Source: Rhizobium oryzihabitans (lineage in GTDB: Bacteria; Pseudomonadota; Alphaproteobacteria; Rhizobiales; Rhizobiaceae). Taken from it: 64,000 bases of DNA. The stretch is taken from contig NZ_CP048632.1 of NCBI RefSeq assembly GCF_010669145.1, positions 1,922,001-1,986,000 on the forward strand. Direction: 5' to 3'. The notes under the pieces are model-generated. The model was not told the DNA's origin, did not search any database, and saw nothing but the letters and a program-made list of their open reading frames with translations. Both the position numbers and the translations under genes were made by a program. Positions 61,519 to 64,000 of the stretch are shown piece by piece; the first letter of the stretch is position 1, and each line of letters opens with the position of its first letter.

Positions 61519-63089
61519 CCGGCGAAGCCATGACAAAGCGTCTAAAAAAACATCTGCGTTCGTCTATGGCGGGTGGCCTTGCATTTTGCGTGGCTTTTTC
61601 CGGCATTCCAGGTCAGCAGTCGCCTGAATTTCTGCGTGTCAGTGAAGCCGAAGCGCAAAGCGCCAGCATAGTGCGGATCACCGACAGCGGAACTGGTATT
61701 CGCAAGCGCCTGAAGCTGGGTCTGAACAAGGCGCTGGTCATCGATCTGCCGGAAGATGCACATGACATTCTCGTTGCGGATCCGAGCCTTGCCGATGCCG
61801 TCACGCGCACATCCAGACGCATTTATCTCTTCGGGAAAACGGTTGGGCAAACCAATATTTTCATCTTTGGCGACGGCGGTCGCGAAATCGTAAGCCTTGA
61901 TCTTGAGGTCGAGCGGGATATTGCCGGCCTCGAAGCCAATATTCGCCGTTTCATTCCTGAATCCGACATAAAGATCGAGATCGTCTCGGACAATATCGTT
62001 CTTACCGGAACGGTACGTACACCACAGGATTCGGCACGCGCCGTACAACTTGCCGAAGCGTTTCTGAAAGGCGGCGAAGCCACCACCCGCAATATATCGC
62101 TCACCGGCGGCGACAATGGCGGCGACGCGGCGATTTTTGCCGAAAACCGCCAGACGTCACAAATCGTCAACATGCTGACGATCGAGGGTGAAGACCAGGT
62201 AACGTTGAAGGTGACTGTTGCCGAAGTCAGCCGGCAGGTGCTGAAGCAGCTTGGCTTCAGTGGCTCTATCGGCTCAGGCAATAACGGCTTCGAGTTTGCA
62301 AATCCTTCCAATCTTGGAAACGCTATCGACACCGCCTCGCGGATAGCCACCGGTTCAATCGGCTCGCTCAAATTCGCCTCCTATCTCAATGCCATGGAGC
62401 AGGCAGGTGTCATGCGCACCCTGGCGGAGCCGAGCCTGACAGCGATTTCCGGCGAACAGGCGAAGTTTTATGTCGGAGGCGATTTCCGGATTGCCAGAGA
62501 ACAAGAGGTGGAGGCCGACAAGCTAACGGGGATGGCAGGTAAAATCACCCGCGAAACAGAAACGGTCGACTATGGGATTACGTTGAACTTCAGACCGGTC
62601 GTACTTTCACCCGGAAGAATAAGCCTGAAGATCGAGACAAATGTTTCCGAACCAACCTATGAAGGCAACATGGTGACCGGGAACTTTGGGCGGAACGCCC
62701 CGGGTTCGACCTATCTATCGGTTCGCAAGCGCGAAACCTCCACAACTGTCGAGCTTCCCTCCGGCGGCTCGATCGTGATCGCCGGTCTGGTTCAAGACAA
62801 TATACGCCAGGCCATGTCGGGACTTCCGGGCATGTCAAAGATCCCGATTTTCGGCACGCTTTTCCGTAGCAAGGACTTTATCCGCAACGAGACGGAACTG
62901 GTCATCATTGCAACGCCATATCTGGTGCGGCCAATTGCCCGCAATCAGATCGCCCGGCCGGATGACAACTTCAACCCGGAAAACGATGCAGCCATGTATT
63001 TCATGAACCGCGTCAACAAGGTCTATGGCCGCAAGGATCAGGTTCAGGCGGCTCCATACCAGGGATCAGTGGGGTTCATCTACAAATGA
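61515..63089 (+). CDS. cpaC: Flp pilus secretin CpaC (CtpD)
   Basis: A 524-residue outer-membrane secretin: signal-like N-terminus, an N-terminal pilus-assembly domain (about 50-130: KRLKLGLNKALVIDLPEDAHDILVADPSLADAV), a BON-like region (about 135-200) and the secretin beta-domain (about 225-480, with SLTAISGEQAKFYVGGDF and the signature VELPSGGSIVIAGLVQDNIRQAMSGLPGMSKIPIFGTLF). The ATG at 61515 overlaps cpaB; an ATG at 61530 is an alternative start. It overlaps cpaD by 4 bp. Confidence 0.95.
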   Translation: MTGEAMTKRLKKHLRSSMAGGLAFCVAFSGIPGQQSPEFLRVSEAEAQSASIVRITDSGTGIRKRLKLGLNKALVIDLPEDAHDILVADPSLADAVTRTSRRIYLFGKTVGQTNIFIFGDGGREIVSLDLEVERDIAGLEANIRRFIPESDIKIEIVSDNIVLTGTVRTPQDSARAVQLAEAFLKGGEATTRNISLTGGDNGGDAAIFAENRQTSQIVNMLTIEGEDQVTLKVTVAEVSRQVLKQLGFSGSIGSGNNGFEFANPSNLGNAIDTASRIATGSIGSLKFASYLNAMEQAGVMRTLAEPSLTAISGEQAKFYVGGDFRIAREQEVEADKLTGMAGKITRETETVDYGITLNFRPVVLSPGRISLKIETNVSEPTYEGNMVTGNFGRNAPGSTYLSVRKRETSTTVELPSGGSIVIAGLVQDNIRQAMSGLPGMSKIPIFGTLFRSKDFIRNETELVIIATPYLVRPIARNQIARPDDNFNPENDAAMYFMNRVNKVYGRKDQVQAAPYQGSVGFIYK

Positions 63090-63838
63090 CGACACGCGCA
63101 CCAAATCCCTTCTCCAGAAAAAGCTCTACCCGGGCAGGAAATGTCATGCAGGAAACCTCTTCCTCTTTTTCCCTCACGTTTTCCGGCCGACGAGCCGGTT
63201 TCGTCGCAATGGCGGCGCTCACGGCCAGCCTGTTGCAAGGCTGCGCGCGTGACCCGTTGACGACCAATGCCATCCCCGATGACTACCGCACCCGCCATCC
63301 GATCACGCTGTCGGAGGCGGAGCATTCGCTGGATATTCCGGTTGCGGCAAGCGACAGCCGGCTGACCACGGCAATGGCGGACAATGTCCGCGGTTTCGCG
63401 CAGAATTATGCGTCGATGTCGACGGGTGTCATCAATATTCAGATGCCATCAGGATCAGCCAATTCAGCATCGGCATCAAGGATGGCGAAGCAGATCCGCT
63501 CCACGCTTTCCGGTGCGGGTGTACCGTCGAGCAAGATTATGGAAACGCGTTACGCGGCATCCCCAAATGGCGATGCCGCGCCGATCCGCCTAAGCTATGT
63601 CGCCGTCACCGCGATGACCGGACAGTGCGGCCAGTGGCCCGAAGACCTTTCGGACAATAGTTTCGCAAACAAGAACTGGTACAACTTCGGGTGCGCTTCC
63701 CAGAGCAATCTCGCGGCACAGGTGGCCAATCCCATGGACCTCGTTGGTCCGCGTGGCATGAGCCCGATTGATGCCGAACGCCGCGCTGTGGTTATCGATA
63801 CTTATCGTCAGGGCAAAAGCACGGCGACGGCAGACTGA
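63086..63838 (+). CDS. cpaD: Flp pilus lipoprotein CpaD (CtpE)
   Basis: The 250-residue protein has a signal peptide with lipobox LLQGC near residue 53; translation more probably starts at a later ATG such as 63146, since a 50-residue leader is long. The mature part matches CpaD (SEAEHSLDIPV, NASM-like YASMSTGVINIQMPSGSANS, GPRGMSPIDAERRAVVIDTYRQG). It is an outer-membrane lipoprotein thought to pilot or stabilise CpaC. It ends 34 bp before cpaE. Confidence 0.92.
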   Translation: MTTRAPNPFSRKSSTRAGNVMQETSSSFSLTFSGRRAGFVAMAALTASLLQGCARDPLTTNAIPDDYRTRHPITLSEAEHSLDIPVAASDSRLTTAMADNVRGFAQNYASMSTGVINIQMPSGSANSASASRMAKQIRSTLSGAGVPSSKIMETRYAASPNGDAAPIRLSYVAVTAMTGQCGQWPEDLSDNSFANKNWYNFGCASQSNLAAQVANPMDLVGPRGMSPIDAERRAVVIDTYRQGKSTATAD

Positions 63839-63872
63839 TGTGGTTCCAACAATTGTCACGGCAGGAAAGACG

Positions 63873-64000
63873 ATGAGCGCGGTAGAATACGATATAAAAT
63901 CAAGCGACGGAGCAGAAGCACAGCCTCTCCGTGCCGGGGATATGGATCGCCTGCGGCCGCTGCCCCGCATATCCGTTCATGCTTTCTGCGTCAGCGAAAA
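63873..64000 (+). CDS. cpaE: Pilus assembly ATPase-like CpaE, N-terminus only (cut by window end)
   Basis: The frame from ATG 63873 (AGGAAAGACG upstream) runs open for 42 codons to the end of the window, encoding MSAVEYDIKSSDGAEAQPLRAG then DMDRLRPLPRISVHAFCVSE. This is the expected place of cpaE, and PRISVHAFC resembles the start of its receiver-like domain. The Walker-type ParA domain lies outside. The call rests mainly on gene order. Confidence 0.8.
   Translation, partial: MSAVEYDIKSSDGAEAQPLRAGDMDRLRPLPRISVHAFCVSE

Overview
The window looks like an Agrobacterium/Rhizobium-group (Hyphomicrobiales, Alphaproteobacteria) chromosome. The evidence is the tad/ctp (Flp) pilus locus at the right end, an mbfA gene with Irr-type iron boxes, rhizobial-style infC-rpmI-rplT and pheS-pheT blocks, many GntR/LysR/MocR regulators, and high GC. 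This assignment rests on gene content only; no search was run.

Bases 1 to about 15,745 are the right part of a genomic island packed with anti-invader genes. Its right border carries the last codons of guaA (TIEWE-stop at 15,728-15,745) followed at once by a strong terminator, which suggests integration into the 3' end of guaA. From right to left the island holds: a SPARDA-like short Argonaute pair on the + strand (DUF4365 nuclease-APAZ plus a catalytically dead MID-PIWI protein); an AbiE type IV toxin-antitoxin pair; a HigBA-type pair; and one tightly coupled minus-strand operon of SNF2/DEAH helicase with DUF3883, PtuA-like ATPase, PtuB-like HNH protein, DUF1156 DNA methyltransferase and DUF499 ATPase (the last cut by the window edge). 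A Septu-like module thus sits inside a helicase/methylase/DUF499 system, and this is the most unusual arrangement seen.

From 15,850 to about 31,300 lie ordinary accessory and metabolic genes, mostly regulator-target pairs with visible operators: EamA/MarR, GntR with an enolase-superfamily enzyme, isochorismatase with a GlxA-like regulator, and LysR with an aldo-keto reductase; xseA is also here. From 31,300 to 37,320 there is a translation block on the minus strand (infC with an AUU start, rpmI, rplT, a kinase-like gene, pheS, pheT). From 37,500 to 58,500 come mixed genes: mbfA and a truncated haemoglobin sharing two ICE-like boxes, a TRAP binding protein, lepA, an Rrf2/flavoprotein pair, a MocR/EamA pair and a GH25 lipoprotein. 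A tRNA-Leu(CAG) at 58,614 precedes the Flp pilus operon (pilin, cpaA, cpaB, cpaC, cpaD, start of cpaE).

Eight genes are broken by the same event, the loss of one base in a G or C run: ptuB-like, short pAgo, ybaK, Gfo/Idh, glxA-like, pheT, mocR-like and GH25. Because pheT is essential, these are most simply read as homopolymer under-calls in the assembly rather than real pseudogenes. I annotate each as one gene.
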